Assembly (NCBI GenBank): GCA_025057755.1
Contig: JANWVC010000011.1
Location: forward strand, 1-64,000
Reading direction: 5' to 3'
Length of the DNA: 64,000 bases
Source: Limisphaera sp.
Lineage (GTDB): Bacteria; Verrucomicrobiota; Verrucomicrobiia; Limisphaerales; Limisphaeraceae
The translations under genes and the position numbers were made by a program. Under the pieces are notes generated by a model. That model had not been told where the DNA came from. It saw only the letters and a list, made by a program, of their open reading frames with translations, and did not search any database. Of this stretch, positions 1 through 8,064 are shown one piece after another (the first letter of the stretch is position 1; each line of letters begins with the position of its first letter).

Positions 1-673
1 CTGGGGCAAAATGCGACCAATGGCTGGAAAGCGTTCCTCAAGGAGGTGCGATTGGAGCCCGGCGGGGTGATTGAGTTCCCTGTGGTTGCAGCAGGCGGCA
101 CGAATGAATTACGCGTCACCCATGCCTGGACGGACGCGCCCGGCGTGGCCGAGAGCGTGTTCACGGTGGATTCGCCGAATCTGAAACTGGTCAACGACCT
201 GGACTTGAGGGTCATCAAGCCCGTCCGGGGTGACGAACCTCCCGTGGGTCTTGGATCCGGTGACGCGCACCAATGCGGCAACGCGGGCGGACAACTTCCG
301 GGACAACGTGGAGCAGGTGGTGATCACCAATGCGGTGGCCAACGGGGTTTATCTGGTGCGCATCACGCACAAGGGCACGCTGACCAACAACGTGCCTCAG
401 TGGGATTCGATCGTGTTGAGCGGGATCGTGCCCCAGCCCAAGCCGACCTTGCGCATCAAGGACTTTGCGGTGACGGGCACGAACACGCTGATGATGAGCT
501 GGGATGCAGTGGCGGGGCAGAACTATCAGGTGCAGTATCGGAACCATGTGGAGGGGCCGGGCTGGACGGACATCGGCGGGGTGGTGAATGCGGCGCGGAC
601 GAGCGTGAGCGTGACGCTGCCGCATGACCCGCAGCAGGCGCATCGGTCCTTCCGGGTGATCGAGGTTCCATGA
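1..673 (+). pseudogene. C-terminal part of an S8-like (subtilase) secreted protein, frameshifted
   Basis: The reading frame is open from base 1, so the 5' part lies outside the window. Frame 1 reads up to LVNDLDLRVIKP, and the protein then continues in frame 2 as SGVTNLPWVLDP and on to the stop at 671-673. Together these give the LVNDLDL...LPWVLDP...DNVEQV pattern found in the C-terminal beta-sandwich that follows subtilisin-like catalytic domains in secreted bacterial proteins. Removing one C from the CCC at 220-222 restores a single continuous frame, so the lesion is one inserted base. The tail (about 430-670) resembles an Ig/Fn3-like end domain. The catalytic domain is not in view, so the protease assignment is inference. 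The stop overlaps the next start (ATGA). It may be a recent pseudogene or a sequencing error. Confidence 0.6.
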
Positions 674-1299
674 GAATCTGGCGAAGAACAATTTGCCGTC
701 TTGTTGGGCTCGGGGTGGCGCTGGCTTCCGCCAGCGCCACTCAAGCGCAAGGCACGATTCGTTATGTTGACGCAAACTTCTCATACGGGCCAATTCCCGG
801 TTTTGACTACCGTTTGCTGGATCTCGACGGTAACGGAACCGCAGACTTCGTGATTGATTCAACAATGGGCATCACAACAGTTCTCCAAGCAAACGGAGAT
901 AACCGGATGCTTGCCTTCGCTAATTGGGATGGCGGAGCACTCCTGGATCCGCTTTTGGCAAGCGTGCCGATTGAGACAAAGCCTGCTTTGGCCAATCAGT
1001 TTTGGGCCGGGCGAGCAGCCATATCGGCATGTTCCACCATCGGCTGTCTTGGTCCCTGGCTCGGAGTGCGAGCCTATGCGGGGATTCAGTTCCGGATTGA
1101 TGAAGCCATCCACTATGGTTGGATCCTGTTAGAAAACTGGGATTGGGTTAATGTCGGCAATGTTCTTGGCTGGGCATACGAGACGCGGCCCGGGTTGCCG
1201 ATTCTAGCGGGTGCAATTCCAGAGCCTTCGACTTGGGCGTTGCTGACTCTCGGCGGCGGGTTGTTGGTGTGGGTTGGGCGGAAGCGGCACGCAGGCTGA
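670..1299 (+). CDS. PEP-CTERM sorting-signal protein of unknown function
   Basis: A 209-residue exported protein. It has an N-terminal signal peptide (basic MRIWRR, a hydrophobic stretch, then a likely cut after SATQA) and a C-terminal PEP-CTERM tripartite signal: IPEPSTWALL, a hydrophobic helix, and a terminal WVGRKRHAG basic cluster. PEP-CTERM proteins are recognised by exosortase and are usually found in exopolysaccharide-producing Gram-negatives, including Verrucomicrobiota. The middle contains DLDGNGTADFVID, an FG-GAP/calcium-loop-like motif. The start overlaps the stop of the upstream S8-like gene, which suggests co-transcription. No catalytic motif is visible. Exosortase itself is not in the window. 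Confidence 0.85.
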   Translation: MRIWRRTICRLVGLGVALASASATQAQGTIRYVDANFSYGPIPGFDYRLLDLDGNGTADFVIDSTMGITTVLQANGDNRMLAFANWDGGALLDPLLASVPIETKPALANQFWAGRAAISACSTIGCLGPWLGVRAYAGIQFRIDEAIHYGWILLENWDWVNVGNVLGWAYETRPGLPILAGAIPEPSTWALLTLGGGLLVWVGRKRHAG

Positions 1300-1366
1300 C
1301 CGCATGCCCATGACAAACCACCATCCCAACTTGAACAAGACGCCCGCGACAGCAAACGCCGCCACC

Positions 1367-1713
1367 TCAACCCACGTGGATTTCCACCGCTGCCTGGCCG
1401 TTCAAGAAACCGGCCGGGAACTCGTCGAGTCGCAAAGCCGCGACAGCCATCCGTAGAGTGCCTTGAGCAGCGCACCCGAGGGTCGTGGCCCGTTCGGCCA
1501 ACAGGTCGAGATGCTCGAGCAAGGTGGCGGCCAGTTCGTCGAAAAGTGGATGGAGCGAATGGAACTGCGGGCCTGTAATGTTCCTGTAGGCCTGTTTGGT
1601 TTGCGTGTACAAATCGAGGGGTCGGCCAGATGCTGATTCAGCAGGGCCGAAATGGTTTCCCAAACGGCCGGCGCCAGATCCATTTGTTTGGGGCGAGCCT
1701 TAGCAGCGCTCAT
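1367..1713 (-). pseudogene. dps: Broken dps (ferritin-like DNA-protection protein)
   Basis: The minus strand encodes a Dps-like N-terminal half in two frames. From 1713 it reads MSAAKARPKQMDLAPAV and continues to NQHLAD. After a shift it reads LDLYTQTKQAYRNITGPQF, then LHPLFDELAATLLEHLDLLAERATTLG and GTLRMAVAALRLDEFP. This matches the Dps order: the helix with the K-x-x-H-W-N-V-x-G-P region, the LHxLFDE ferroxidase segment, the DLIAER helix and the GT-R-A segment. The frame is restored by adding one base to the GGGG run at 1618-1621. The normal family histidine after TKQA is Tyr-Arg here. The last ~60 residues of a Dps are missing, because the frame stops at 1367-1369 after unrelated sequence. 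Two lesions plus a lost C-terminus support a real pseudogene. Confidence 0.72.
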
Positions 1714-2029
1714 ACAGGTCAGACTATGTCTGCTCGATTCCAAGCGGATCAATGAACAATCCGCCCAATGTTCGAGGGGGGATTAGGGCCGCAGACGGCC
1801 TTGGCGGGTGTCGAACGAAGTTGGATATGGGAGCAGCGGCTTGAAAGATGTCAACGAAACGGGTGGTGTTCCGCCACTGAGCCCGCATGGGAATTGGAAA
1901 GCATTTGCTTCAGAAGCCATCCATGTCTTGGGTCGGAGCATGCGCGGTCTTGGTGGTGTAGGGATGTGAATCTGGCGTCTGTCTTTCGTTTACGCCCTGG
2001 TTTTGACCCACCTGCTCCCACTGGCAGAT

Positions 2030-2562
2030 ACATTGTGGGGAATTGGGATGTTTTCCCATTGCTGTTCTTGTTTTGGCTGGAGAATGTAATCCTGGGTGGG
2101 GTCAACGTGCTGCGGATGCTTTCTGCGCGTGTGGATTCCGGCCTTCGCGGGTTGGCCAAGCACGCGATAAATTCCGCTTTTTGCGCTCACTATGGCGGGT
2201 TTTTTCTGATTCATGAGTCGTTTGTCGTCGTTTTCTTTGGGCGCGGCGATTGATCGATCCCCGATTCGCTGGCGTTCAGGGAGCATGAGGAGGTACTCAA
2301 GAGCCGGCGACGGGGATGACCGATTTTAGCCATGAAGGCCAGTTATGCAGTGCCTTTTGTGGCGAGTTATCTTGGCCAAGGTTGGTTTTAGACGACCGGC
2401 TTGATCGATTTGATGGGCGCACCGTATCGCGGCGGTGTGTTTGGATCTGGTGCGATTGGAAGGCAGCTTCATCGTTCTGCGTTGTGTTTCGCCCATTTGA
2501 GCGTTGGTGTTGTTGCTGTTGGCGACGATCGGGGTGAATCTGTGCCTCACTTTACGGGGATG
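2030..2562 (+). pseudogene. Degraded DUF6498-type membrane protein
   Basis: Frame 1 encodes GNWDVFPLLFLFWLENVI and KHAINSAFCAHYGGFFLIHE. These match the two hallmark blocks of the DUF6498 membrane family (W-D-x-F-x-L-L-x-x-F-W-x-E-N, and F-x-x-H-Y-G-G-F). The frame then stops at 2251-2253. The family's C-terminal part reappears in frame 2 near 2417-2560 as HRIAAVCLDLVRLEGSF, then SPI, stop, ALVLLLLATIGVNL. So there is at least one frameshift plus an in-frame stop. The N-terminal helix expected before WDVFP is not recognisable. Bases 1714-2029, between this and dps, hold no supported gene. Family identification is from memory of motif patterns and is moderately secure. Confidence 0.55.
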
Positions 2563-2764
2563 TCGGTGCGTGGAGTAAGGAATGATCGCCGGCAGCTCGG
2601 CGAGCCATTGACACGGGCTGTCGGGCATACGCATCTGTACTACGGACCTCAACCCGTGGGCAAACGCGTGTAATGGGCTCATTTTCAACGGGTCGGCGTG
2701 GTTGACGGACCTAGCCGGGAAGTCGTGTGGTGAGCCAGGTCGTGAGAATCTTGTAGAATACCCC

Positions 2765-2792
2765 TTGCGCCGGAAGCGGCGAATGGTATAAT
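2765..2792 (+). promoter_or_regulatory. Sigma70-type promoter of the rplB operon
   Basis: TTGCGC at 2765-2770 and a perfect TATAAT at 2787-2792, separated by 16 bases. It lies 137 bases upstream of the rplB start and after the last decayed gene, so the ribosomal operon probably starts here. The roughly 130-base leader (about 2800-2929) is GC-rich and has no clear Shine-Dalgarno just before the rplB ATG. It could carry a ribosomal-protein binding structure, but none was recognised. No gene is visible in 2563-2929. Confidence 0.6.
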
Positions 2793-2929
2793 CCGAGCTC
2801 CGTTTCACCCCGGAAAGCGGGGTGCAACCACGGACAGCATTGTTGTTGGCGGGCCGAGAACCGCGCTCCCTCGGGCCGGGAATGATGGTCCGCTGCTCCA
2901 GAGGTTGCTGATAAGAGATTGGACGTTTT

Positions 2930-3784
2930 ATGCCGGTAAAGACTTTTCGACCGCTGACGCCGTCGCTGCGGTTCAAGACGGTCGCGGACTTCAGTGATAT
3001 TACGAAGACGCGGCCGGAGAAGAAGCTGGTCGTAACTCGCAAGAAGACCGGCGGCCGCAATATGTACGGCCGGATTACTGCGCGCGGCATTGGTGGTGGG
3101 CACAAACAAAAAATTCGCCTGGTGGACTTCAAGCGGGACAAGCACGGGGTTGAGGCGACCGTGGTCGCGATTGAGTATGATCCCTGTCGCTCGGCCCGCT
3201 TAGCCTTGCTGAAGTACGCGGACGGAGAAAAGCGTTACATATTGGCGCCGAGCGGCTTGAAAGTGGGCTCTAAAGTGATGAGTGGGCCAACCGCTCCTCC
3301 GGAGGTGGGCAACAGTCTGCCTTTGAAGGCGATTCCGGTGGGATTGGCCATACATAACATTGAATTGGTGCCCGGACGGGGTGCTCAATTGGTGCGGAGT
3401 GCGGGCGCGGCTGCTACTCTGATGTCCCGGGATGGTGGTTATGCCCAAGTTCGTCTCCCCTCTGGTGAGATTCGGCTTATTCACGAGAATTGTTATGCTA
3501 CCATCGGCCAAGTGGGGAATCTGGACCACAACAATGTGGTTTTAGGTAAGGCGGGACGCAGCCGGCACTTGGGCATCAGGCCCATCACTCGTGGCGTGGC
3601 CCGCAATCCAGTGGATCATCCAAACGGAGGTGGGGCCGGGAAAGCCAAGTCAGGGGGTGGTTGGCATCAATTAACTTCGCCATGGGGCCTATTGGCGAAA
3701 GGCGGTAAGACACGGGACCGGCATAAACCGTCAAATCGGTTCATCCTAATCCGTCGGAACGGGTTGCCAATGAAGCGCAAGTGA
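2930..3784 (+). CDS. rplB: 50S ribosomal protein L2
   Basis: Full-length L2 (284 residues; family about 275). L2 binds 23S rRNA near the peptidyl-transferase centre and helps subunits associate. Family landmarks are all present: the RNA-binding core with GRNMYGRIT and GGGHKQKIR, and the C-terminal [13 protein letters not shown] loop. The conserved functional histidine (E. coli H229) is H230 here, while the second histidine of the usual DHPHGGG is Asn. It is the first gene of this operon copy; the genes normally in front of it (rpsJ, rplC, rplD, rplW) are absent from the window. The start at 2930 gives the standard [12 protein letters not shown]-terminus, although the Shine-Dalgarno is poor. 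Confidence 0.98.
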   Translation: MPVKTFRPLTPSLRFKTVADFSDITKTRPEKKLVVTRKKTGGRNMYGRITARGIGGGHKQKIRLVDFKRDKHGVEATVVAIEYDPCRSARLALLKYADGEKRYILAPSGLKVGSKVMSGPTAPPEVGNSLPLKAIPVGLAIHNIELVPGRGAQLVRSAGAAATLMSRDGGYAQVRLPSGEIRLIHENCYATIGQVGNLDHNNVVLGKAGRSRHLGIRPITRGVARNPVDHPNGGGAGKAKSGGGWHQLTSPWGLLAKGGKTRDRHKPSNRFILIRRNGLPMKRK

Positions 3785-3798
3785 GGAAGTAGTCAGCC

Positions 3799-4077
3799 AT
3801 GGGTCGATCTCTCAAAAAGGGTCCTTTTGTTGATTTACACCTTCTGGAAAAAATTCAGAAGGCTCGTGCCTCCGGGTCTCGAGCGCCGATTCGGACCTGG
3901 TCGCGTCGGTCGGTCATCACGCCGGATTTTGTGGGACTGACCTTCAATGTGCATAATGGCAAGACGTTCCAGCCAGTTTTCGTGACGGAGAACATGGTTG
4001 GGCATCGGCTGGGAGAGTTTGCGCCCACGCGCACGTTCCGAAAGCATGGGGCGCACACGGCGAAGGCGGAGAAGTGA
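3799..4077 (+). CDS. rpsS: 30S ribosomal protein S19
   Basis: 92 residues, the standard length. S19 sits in the head of the small subunit next to S13 and contacts the A-site tRNA region. The sequence opens with [12 protein letters not shown] and contains [21 protein letters not shown] and [10 protein letters not shown], all diagnostic. It begins 14 bases after rplB and ends 1 base before the rplV start, so it is tightly coupled in the operon. Confidence 0.98.
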   Translation: MGRSLKKGPFVDLHLLEKIQKARASGSRAPIRTWSRRSVITPDFVGLTFNVHNGKTFQPVFVTENMVGHRLGEFAPTRTFRKHGAHTAKAEK

Positions 4078-4078
4078 T

Positions 4079-4429
4079 ATGGAAGTATACGCCGTTACGC
4101 GAAATGTGCCCATGTCGGCGCAGAAGATGCGCGAGGTGGTCCGTCAAATCCAAGGGCTGCCTGCAGTGCAGGCCCAGGCGTTGCTTTCTTTTATTCCGCG
4201 CAAGGGGGCTCGGTATGCAGAGCGGACCTTGCGTTCGGCGCTGGCCAACGCGGAAGAGATGGCTCGGCAGGGGAAATTTGAGCGGGTTCGGCCGGAGCAG
4301 TGGAAGGTTCGATTGGCAGTGGCCGAGGCGGGGATTACCTACAAGCGATTCATTCCCAAGGCGCGTGGTTCGGCAGGGCCGATTCGCAAGCGTCACTGTC
4401 ATGTGCGGATTGTTTTGAGTACGGATTAG
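4079..4429 (+). CDS. rplV: 50S ribosomal protein L22
   Basis: 116 residues from the ATG at 4079, immediately after the rpsS stop; an upstream in-frame extension lies inside rpsS and is rejected. L22 lines the peptide exit tunnel with its long beta-hairpin. Recognisable parts are VPMSAQKMREVVRQI at the N-terminus (family: R-x-S-P-x-K-x-R), ALANAEE in the middle, and the tunnel hairpin and tail FIPKARGSAGPIRKR followed by CHVRIVL. Confidence 0.97.
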   Translation: MEVYAVTRNVPMSAQKMREVVRQIQGLPAVQAQALLSFIPRKGARYAERTLRSALANAEEMARQGKFERVRPEQWKVRLAVAEAGITYKRFIPKARGSAGPIRKRHCHVRIVLSTD

Positions 4430-4445
4430 AGCGGAATTTGCGCAT

Positions 4446-5150
4446 ATGGGGCAAAAAACAAATCCCATTGGGCTCCGGGTCACCGTCAACAAGGATTGGC
4501 GGTCCCAGTGGTTTGCCAACAAGCGGGAATTTCCGAAGTTGGTGGCCGAGGATTTTGCGATTCGGGAATACCTTAAGAAGAAACTCGAATCGGCTTCGGT
4601 TTCTCGGATTTTGATCCAGCGTGCTGCGAATCGGTGCCGCGTGACCATTCGCACGGCCCGTCCGGGGGTCGTCATTGGGCGGAAAGGTGCGGAGATTGAC
4701 CGCATTAAGGAAGAGCTCAGCCGAATGACGGGCAAGGAGATCTTCATTCACATTGACGACAACTTCAAGCCAGAGGTGGAGGCCCAGCTGATCGCTGAGA
4801 ACGTGGCTTTGCAACTGGAACGCCGGGTGTCCTTCCGGCGGGCCATGAAAAAGGCGATTCAGGCGGCCCGGGATTGTCGCGATGTGAAGATCGAAGGGAT
4901 TAAGATCCGTTGCGCCGGCCGGTTGGGTGGCGCAGAACTGGCCCGGGTGGAGCAATACCATTGGGGCCGTGTGCCCTTGCATACGTTACGAGCGAACATC
5001 GATTACGGCTTTGCCGAAGCCAACACGGTGTATGGTCGGATCGGAGTGAAATGCTGGGTGTGCTTCGGCGAGAATCCTGGGGCGGGATCACGAGGCCGGA
5101 CTGTGCCGGGCGCCACAGGGGCAGCCAGCGCTGCCAAGGTCAATGCGTGA
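4446..5150 (+). CDS. rpsC: 30S ribosomal protein S3
   Basis: 234 residues. S3 lies at the mRNA entry channel and takes part in helicase activity. The N-terminus MGQKTNPIGLRV is canonical. A type-II KH domain carries the GRKG loop (in VVIGRKGAEIDRI, about residues 75-87), and the C-terminal domain has RRVSFRRAMKKAI, GVKCWVCFGE and a GGAELARVE segment. The tail after residue 210 is Gly/Ala/Arg-rich, as is usual. Spacing to rplV is 16 bases and to rplP 17 bases. Confidence 0.98.
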   Translation: MGQKTNPIGLRVTVNKDWRSQWFANKREFPKLVAEDFAIREYLKKKLESASVSRILIQRAANRCRVTIRTARPGVVIGRKGAEIDRIKEELSRMTGKEIFIHIDDNFKPEVEAQLIAENVALQLERRVSFRRAMKKAIQAARDCRDVKIEGIKIRCAGRLGGAELARVEQYHWGRVPLHTLRANIDYGFAEANTVYGRIGVKCWVCFGENPGAGSRGRTVPGATGAASAAKVNA

Positions 5151-5167
5151 AAAGGGAGGATTGAGCC

Positions 5168-5587
5168 ATGCCTTTGATGCCGGAGCGGGTTAAGTACAGA
5201 AAAATGCACCGGGGCAGCCGGGCCGGCATAGCCTCTCGCGGTCATACGGTGGCCTTTGGCGAGTACGGCTTGCAGGCTTTGGATCGGTGTTGGTTGGACA
5301 CCAAGCAGATTGAAGCTGCTCGTGTGGCCATCACGCGTCACATGAAGCGGCATGGCAAATTGTGGATCCGGGTGTTTCCCCAGAAATCGTATACGAAAAA
5401 ACCGCTGGAAACGCGGATGGGTAAAGGGAAAGGCCCGGTTGAATCCTGGGTGGCGGTGGTGCGCCCGGCGCAGATTTTGTTTGAATTGGACGGTGTGTCC
5501 GAGGCGGTGGCTCGCGAGGCGCTGCGGTTGGCTGCCAGCAAGTTGCCCATCCCCACCCGGTTCATCACGCGGCACGCTCATGGTTGA
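5168..5587 (+). CDS. rplP: 50S ribosomal protein L16
   Basis: 139 residues, typical length. L16 organises the A-site side of the peptidyl-transferase centre. It opens [16 protein letters not shown] and contains [29 protein letters not shown] and ILFELDGV, all signature segments of the family. A GGAGG-like ribosome binding site (GGGAGGATTGAGCC) precedes the ATG. Confidence 0.98.
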   Translation: MPLMPERVKYRKMHRGSRAGIASRGHTVAFGEYGLQALDRCWLDTKQIEAARVAITRHMKRHGKLWIRVFPQKSYTKKPLETRMGKGKGPVESWVAVVRPAQILFELDGVSEAVAREALRLAASKLPIPTRFITRHAHG

Positions 5588-5614
5588 ACATGCGATGGGA
5601 AATAGAGCGATGCT

Positions 5615-5827
5615 ATGAAAAAGGATGAATGGCGTAAAGTTCGGGAAATGACGCTGCCGGAGCTGCAGGCCAAACTGCGCGAACTACGACAGGAGCTTTT
5701 CAACCTGCGGCTGCAGAAGGCGACCGCGCAACTGGAAAAGCCGTCCCGACTGCGGTTGTTGCGTCGCGACATTGCCCGGTTGGAAACCCGGGTGACACAA
5801 TTGCGGCGTCAGACCCAGGTTGCCTAA
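5615..5827 (+). CDS. rpmC: 50S ribosomal protein L29
   Basis: 70 residues forming the L29 antiparallel helical hairpin, which sits at the polypeptide tunnel exit and helps dock trigger factor and SRP. Diagnostic segments are EMTLPELQAKLRELRQELF and LRLQKATAQLEKPSRLRLLRRDIARL. It begins 27 bases after rplP and ends just before rpsQ, the standard order. Confidence 0.95.
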   Translation: MKKDEWRKVREMTLPELQAKLRELRQELFNLRLQKATAQLEKPSRLRLLRRDIARLETRVTQLRRQTQVA

Positions 5828-5838
5828 GGGAGTGAGTT

Positions 5839-6123
5839 ATGGCGGAGTCGCAATCAACACCGGCAATCCAGCGTGGCCACCGGAAGGAGCGCGTGGGCGA
5901 GGTGGTCGCCGCACGGATGATGAAAACCATCACCGTGCGGGTGGAGCGGCGATTTGCACACCCGCGTTATCGCAAGGTGGTCAAGGCGTACAAGAAATAC
6001 TATGTGCATGATGAAAAGGGCGAGGCGCGGGTGGGAGACCGGGTACGTATTGTGGAGACCCGGCCTTTGTCCAAGACCAAGCGATGGCGCTTGGTAGAAA
6101 TTTTGGAACGAGCCGCAACCTGA
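5839..6123 (+). CDS. rpsQ: 30S ribosomal protein S17
   Basis: 94 residues with an OB-fold core. S17 is a primary 16S rRNA binder in the 30S body. Motifs include [19 protein letters not shown], the YKKYYVHDE segment, and [19 protein letters not shown], which is the family signature. There is about a dozen extra N-terminal residues before the core compared with E. coli. Internal in-frame methionines exist, but the ATG at 5839 is preceded by GGGAGTGAGTT and is preferred. Confidence 0.96.
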   Translation: MAESQSTPAIQRGHRKERVGEVVAARMMKTITVRVERRFAHPRYRKVVKAYKKYYVHDEKGEARVGDRVRIVETRPLSKTKRWRLVEILERAAT

Positions 6124-6138
6124 GCGGAGGGAGGTTGT

Positions 6139-6504
6139 ATGTTGCAGGTCCGATCGCATTTGGAGGTGGCCGATAACACCGGGGCCAAACTGGCCTGGGC
6201 GATTGGCGTGTTGGGCAGAAACCAGCGGTACGCCCGGATTGGAGACGTAATCAAGGTGCACATTAAAGCGGCGGCTCCGGACGGCCAGGTCAAAAAGGGT
6301 GATGTATGCAATGCAGTGGTGGTGCGCACGCGGCATCCCATCCGTCGCAGCGATGGTTCTTATCTTCGATTTGACAGTAACGCGGTGGTTTTAATTGACA
6401 AGGATAACAACCCGCGCGGCACGCGCATATTTGGGCCGGTAGCGCGCGAGCTTCGCGAGAAAAAGTTCATGAAGATCATTTCGCTGGCCCCGGAGGTGAT
6501 TTGA
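6139..6504 (+). CDS. rplN: 50S ribosomal protein L14
   Basis: 121 residues, canonical length. L14 lies at the subunit interface and is the docking site of the silencing factor RsfS. It starts [17 protein letters not shown] and contains [27 protein letters not shown] and [29 protein letters not shown] ribosome binding site lies just upstream. Confidence 0.98.
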   Translation: MLQVRSHLEVADNTGAKLAWAIGVLGRNQRYARIGDVIKVHIKAAAPDGQVKKGDVCNAVVVRTRHPIRRSDGSYLRFDSNAVVLIDKDNNPRGTRIFGPVARELREKKFMKIISLAPEVI

Positions 6505-6510
6505 GCAACC

Positions 6511-6783
6511 ATGGGTGGCCTGCACGTCAAGCGTGGTGATGAAGTTGTCGTGCTTGCGGGCGCGCACAAGGGTAAGCGCGGTCGGGTGATCCACGTGGAT
6601 CCGCAGCGGCAGCGGGTGCTGGTAGAGGGCGTCAATCTGATCAAACGGCACATGCGCAAGAGCCGTCAGCATCCGCAGGGGGGGATTATCGAGCGGGAGG
6701 GCCCGATCCATGCCTCCAACGTGATGCGCGCGGATGTTTGGGAAGCCCGTCGGGCTCGCCAAACTGTCCCCAAGTCGGCTTGA
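6511..6783 (+). CDS. rplX: 50S ribosomal protein L24
   Basis: 90 residues. L24 is an assembly initiator for the large subunit, built around an SH3-like KOW domain. The KOW motif region reads [19 protein letters not shown], followed by [15 protein letters not shown] and [16 protein letters not shown]. It starts 6 bases after rplN. At its end is a strong AGGAGGT that drives the short coupling ORF before rplE (see the entry at 6797). Confidence 0.96.
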   Translation: MGGLHVKRGDEVVVLAGAHKGKRGRVIHVDPQRQRVLVEGVNLIKRHMRKSRQHPQGGIIEREGPIHASNVMRADVWEARRARQTVPKSA

Positions 6784-6796
6784 GGAGGTAAGCTCG

Positions 6797-6823
6797 ATGG
6801 CATTGGCTGAGTCCCGTCCATGA
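6797..6823 (+). other. Eight-codon coupling ORF in front of rplE
   Basis: A strong Shine-Dalgarno (GAGGAGGT at 6782-6789) is followed by ATG at 6797, not by the rplE start. This ATG opens an eight-codon frame reading MALAESRP. It stops at a TGA (6821-6823) that overlaps the rplE ATG (6820) as ATGA. The arrangement looks like translational coupling, in which ribosomes initiate on the mini-ORF and re-initiate on rplE. It may instead be a decayed N-terminus of rplE, or chance. Confidence 0.4.
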
Positions 6824-7365
6824 AACCGAGGTTGTATCAGAAATATCTCGACGAGGTTGTACCCGTCCTGCGGGAGAAATACGGTTACACCAATCCGCAC
6901 CAGGTGCCACGTTTGGTCAAGATTGTGGTCAGCATGGGTGTGAGTGCCCAGTTGGAGAAGACGGCAGTGGACGATGCAGCGCGAGACCTGGCGCTGATAA
7001 CGGGCCGCAAGCCGGCCATCAACCGGGCTCGACACAGCGTGTCCAATTTCAAGCTGCGCAAAGGGCAACCGATCGGATGCCGCGTTACCTTGCGGCGGGA
7101 AGTGATGTATGAGTTTTTTGACCGGTTGGTGTCGGCGGCTCTGCCGCGCATTCGGGACTTTCGCGGCTTGTCCCCGCGCAGTTTTGACGGTCGGGGCAAT
7201 TACACCTTTGGCATCTCCGATCAGACGATTTTCCCGGAGATTGATTTGGATAAGATCAAACGCCATCAGGGCATGGACATTACGTTTGTGACCTCGGCGC
7301 AAACGGATGCCGAGGCGTACGACCTGTTGCGGTTGCTGGGCATGCCGTTTGCCGCGGGTCGCTAA
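6820..7365 (+). CDS. rplE: 50S ribosomal protein L5
   Basis: 181 residues, standard length. L5 is part of the 5S rRNA complex in the central protuberance and contacts the P-site tRNA. Signature parts are [70 protein letters not shown] and [17 protein letters not shown]. The ATG at 6820 lacks its own ribosome binding site; translation probably comes from the mini-ORF that overlaps it. Confidence 0.97.
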   Translation: MKPRLYQKYLDEVVPVLREKYGYTNPHQVPRLVKIVVSMGVSAQLEKTAVDDAARDLALITGRKPAINRARHSVSNFKLRKGQPIGCRVTLRREVMYEFFDRLVSAALPRIRDFRGLSPRSFDGRGNYTFGISDQTIFPEIDLDKIKRHQGMDITFVTSAQTDAEAYDLLRLLGMPFAAGR

Positions 7366-7391
7366 GTGGGCGTGCAGAGAGGTGGCTCTTT

Positions 7392-7661
7392 ATGGCCAAG
7401 AAATCCTGGATTGAACGAAACAAAAGGAAGATGGCGACGGTGCAGAAATACGCAGCCGTCCGCGCGGAATTAAAGGCAAAGCGCGATTATGCAGGCTTGG
7501 CCAAGTTGCCGCGCGATGCCAGTCCGGTGCGGGTTGTGAATCGGTGTTCCATCACGGGGCGCCGTCGCGGTTACATACGGAAGTTTGGGGTGTCGCGGCT
7601 GACCTTTCGAGAGGCGGCTCTTCAGGGATTAATTCCGGGAGTCATCAAGGCGAGTTGGTGA
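7392..7661 (+). CDS. rpsN: 30S ribosomal protein S14, zinc-free type
   Basis: 89 residues, matching the long form of S14. It begins [13 protein letters not shown] and ends with [20 protein letters not shown] followed by [15 protein letters not shown], the family signature. The CxxC...CxxC zinc ribbon of the short form is absent; only one cysteine remains. S14 is a late-assembly protein in the 30S head. Contrast rpmJ in the same operon, which keeps its zinc ligands. Confidence 0.97.
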   Translation: MAKKSWIERNKRKMATVQKYAAVRAELKAKRDYAGLAKLPRDASPVRVVNRCSITGRRRGYIRKFGVSRLTFREAALQGLIPGVIKASW

Positions 7662-7670
7662 AGCGTTTTT

Positions 7671-8054
7671 ATGGATCCGATTGCTGACATGCTGACGCGC
7701 ATCCGGAATGGCGCGCGGGCCTTGCATCCGGTGGTGGAGGTGCCGTGGTCACGGCTCAAAGAGAACATCGCGGCTGTACTCCGGCGGGAAGGATTTTTAG
7801 CGGATTTCACGGTTTGCGGGGAAAAGGTGAAGACCTTGAGGCTGCATCTGAAATACCGTGGCAAACGATGCGTGATCGAGGGCTTGCGTCGTGTGAGTAA
7901 ACCGGGTCTCCGGTATTATGTCGGCGCGCAAGAGATCCCCAAGGTGCGGGGCGGCTTGGGAGTGGCGATTGTCTCCACTTCGGAGGGCGTCATGACCGGC
8001 TACGAGGCCCGCCGCAAAAATCTGGGCGGTGAACTGATTTGTTACGTGTGGTAG
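7671..8054 (+). CDS. rpsH: 30S ribosomal protein S8
   Basis: 127 residues. S8 binds the central 16S domain and in many bacteria is the repressor of the spc operon by binding its mRNA. The sequence opens [16 protein letters not shown] and ends with [18 protein letters not shown] and [10 protein letters not shown], the canonical C-terminus. It lies 9 bases after rpsN and 10 bases before rplF. A spc-type S8 target near rplE was not identified by eye. Confidence 0.98.
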   Translation: MDPIADMLTRIRNGARALHPVVEVPWSRLKENIAAVLRREGFLADFTVCGEKVKTLRLHLKYRGKRCVIEGLRRVSKPGLRYYVGAQEIPKVRGGLGVAIVSTSEGVMTGYEARRKNLGGELICYVW

Positions 8055-8064
8055 GATTGGAGCT

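Noticed and set aside
46..627. Long frame-1 reading from 46 past the lesion
   Set aside because: Past base 222 it becomes unrelated low-complexity sequence; the family sequence continues in frame 2.
1402..1620. Minus-strand frame continuing past the Dps shift (1402-1620)
   Set aside because: Shows no Dps or other motif; Dps continues in the other frame.
2316..3145. Minus-strand frame antisense to the rplB region
   Set aside because: Runs across a promoter and into rplB on the opposite strand; no motif.
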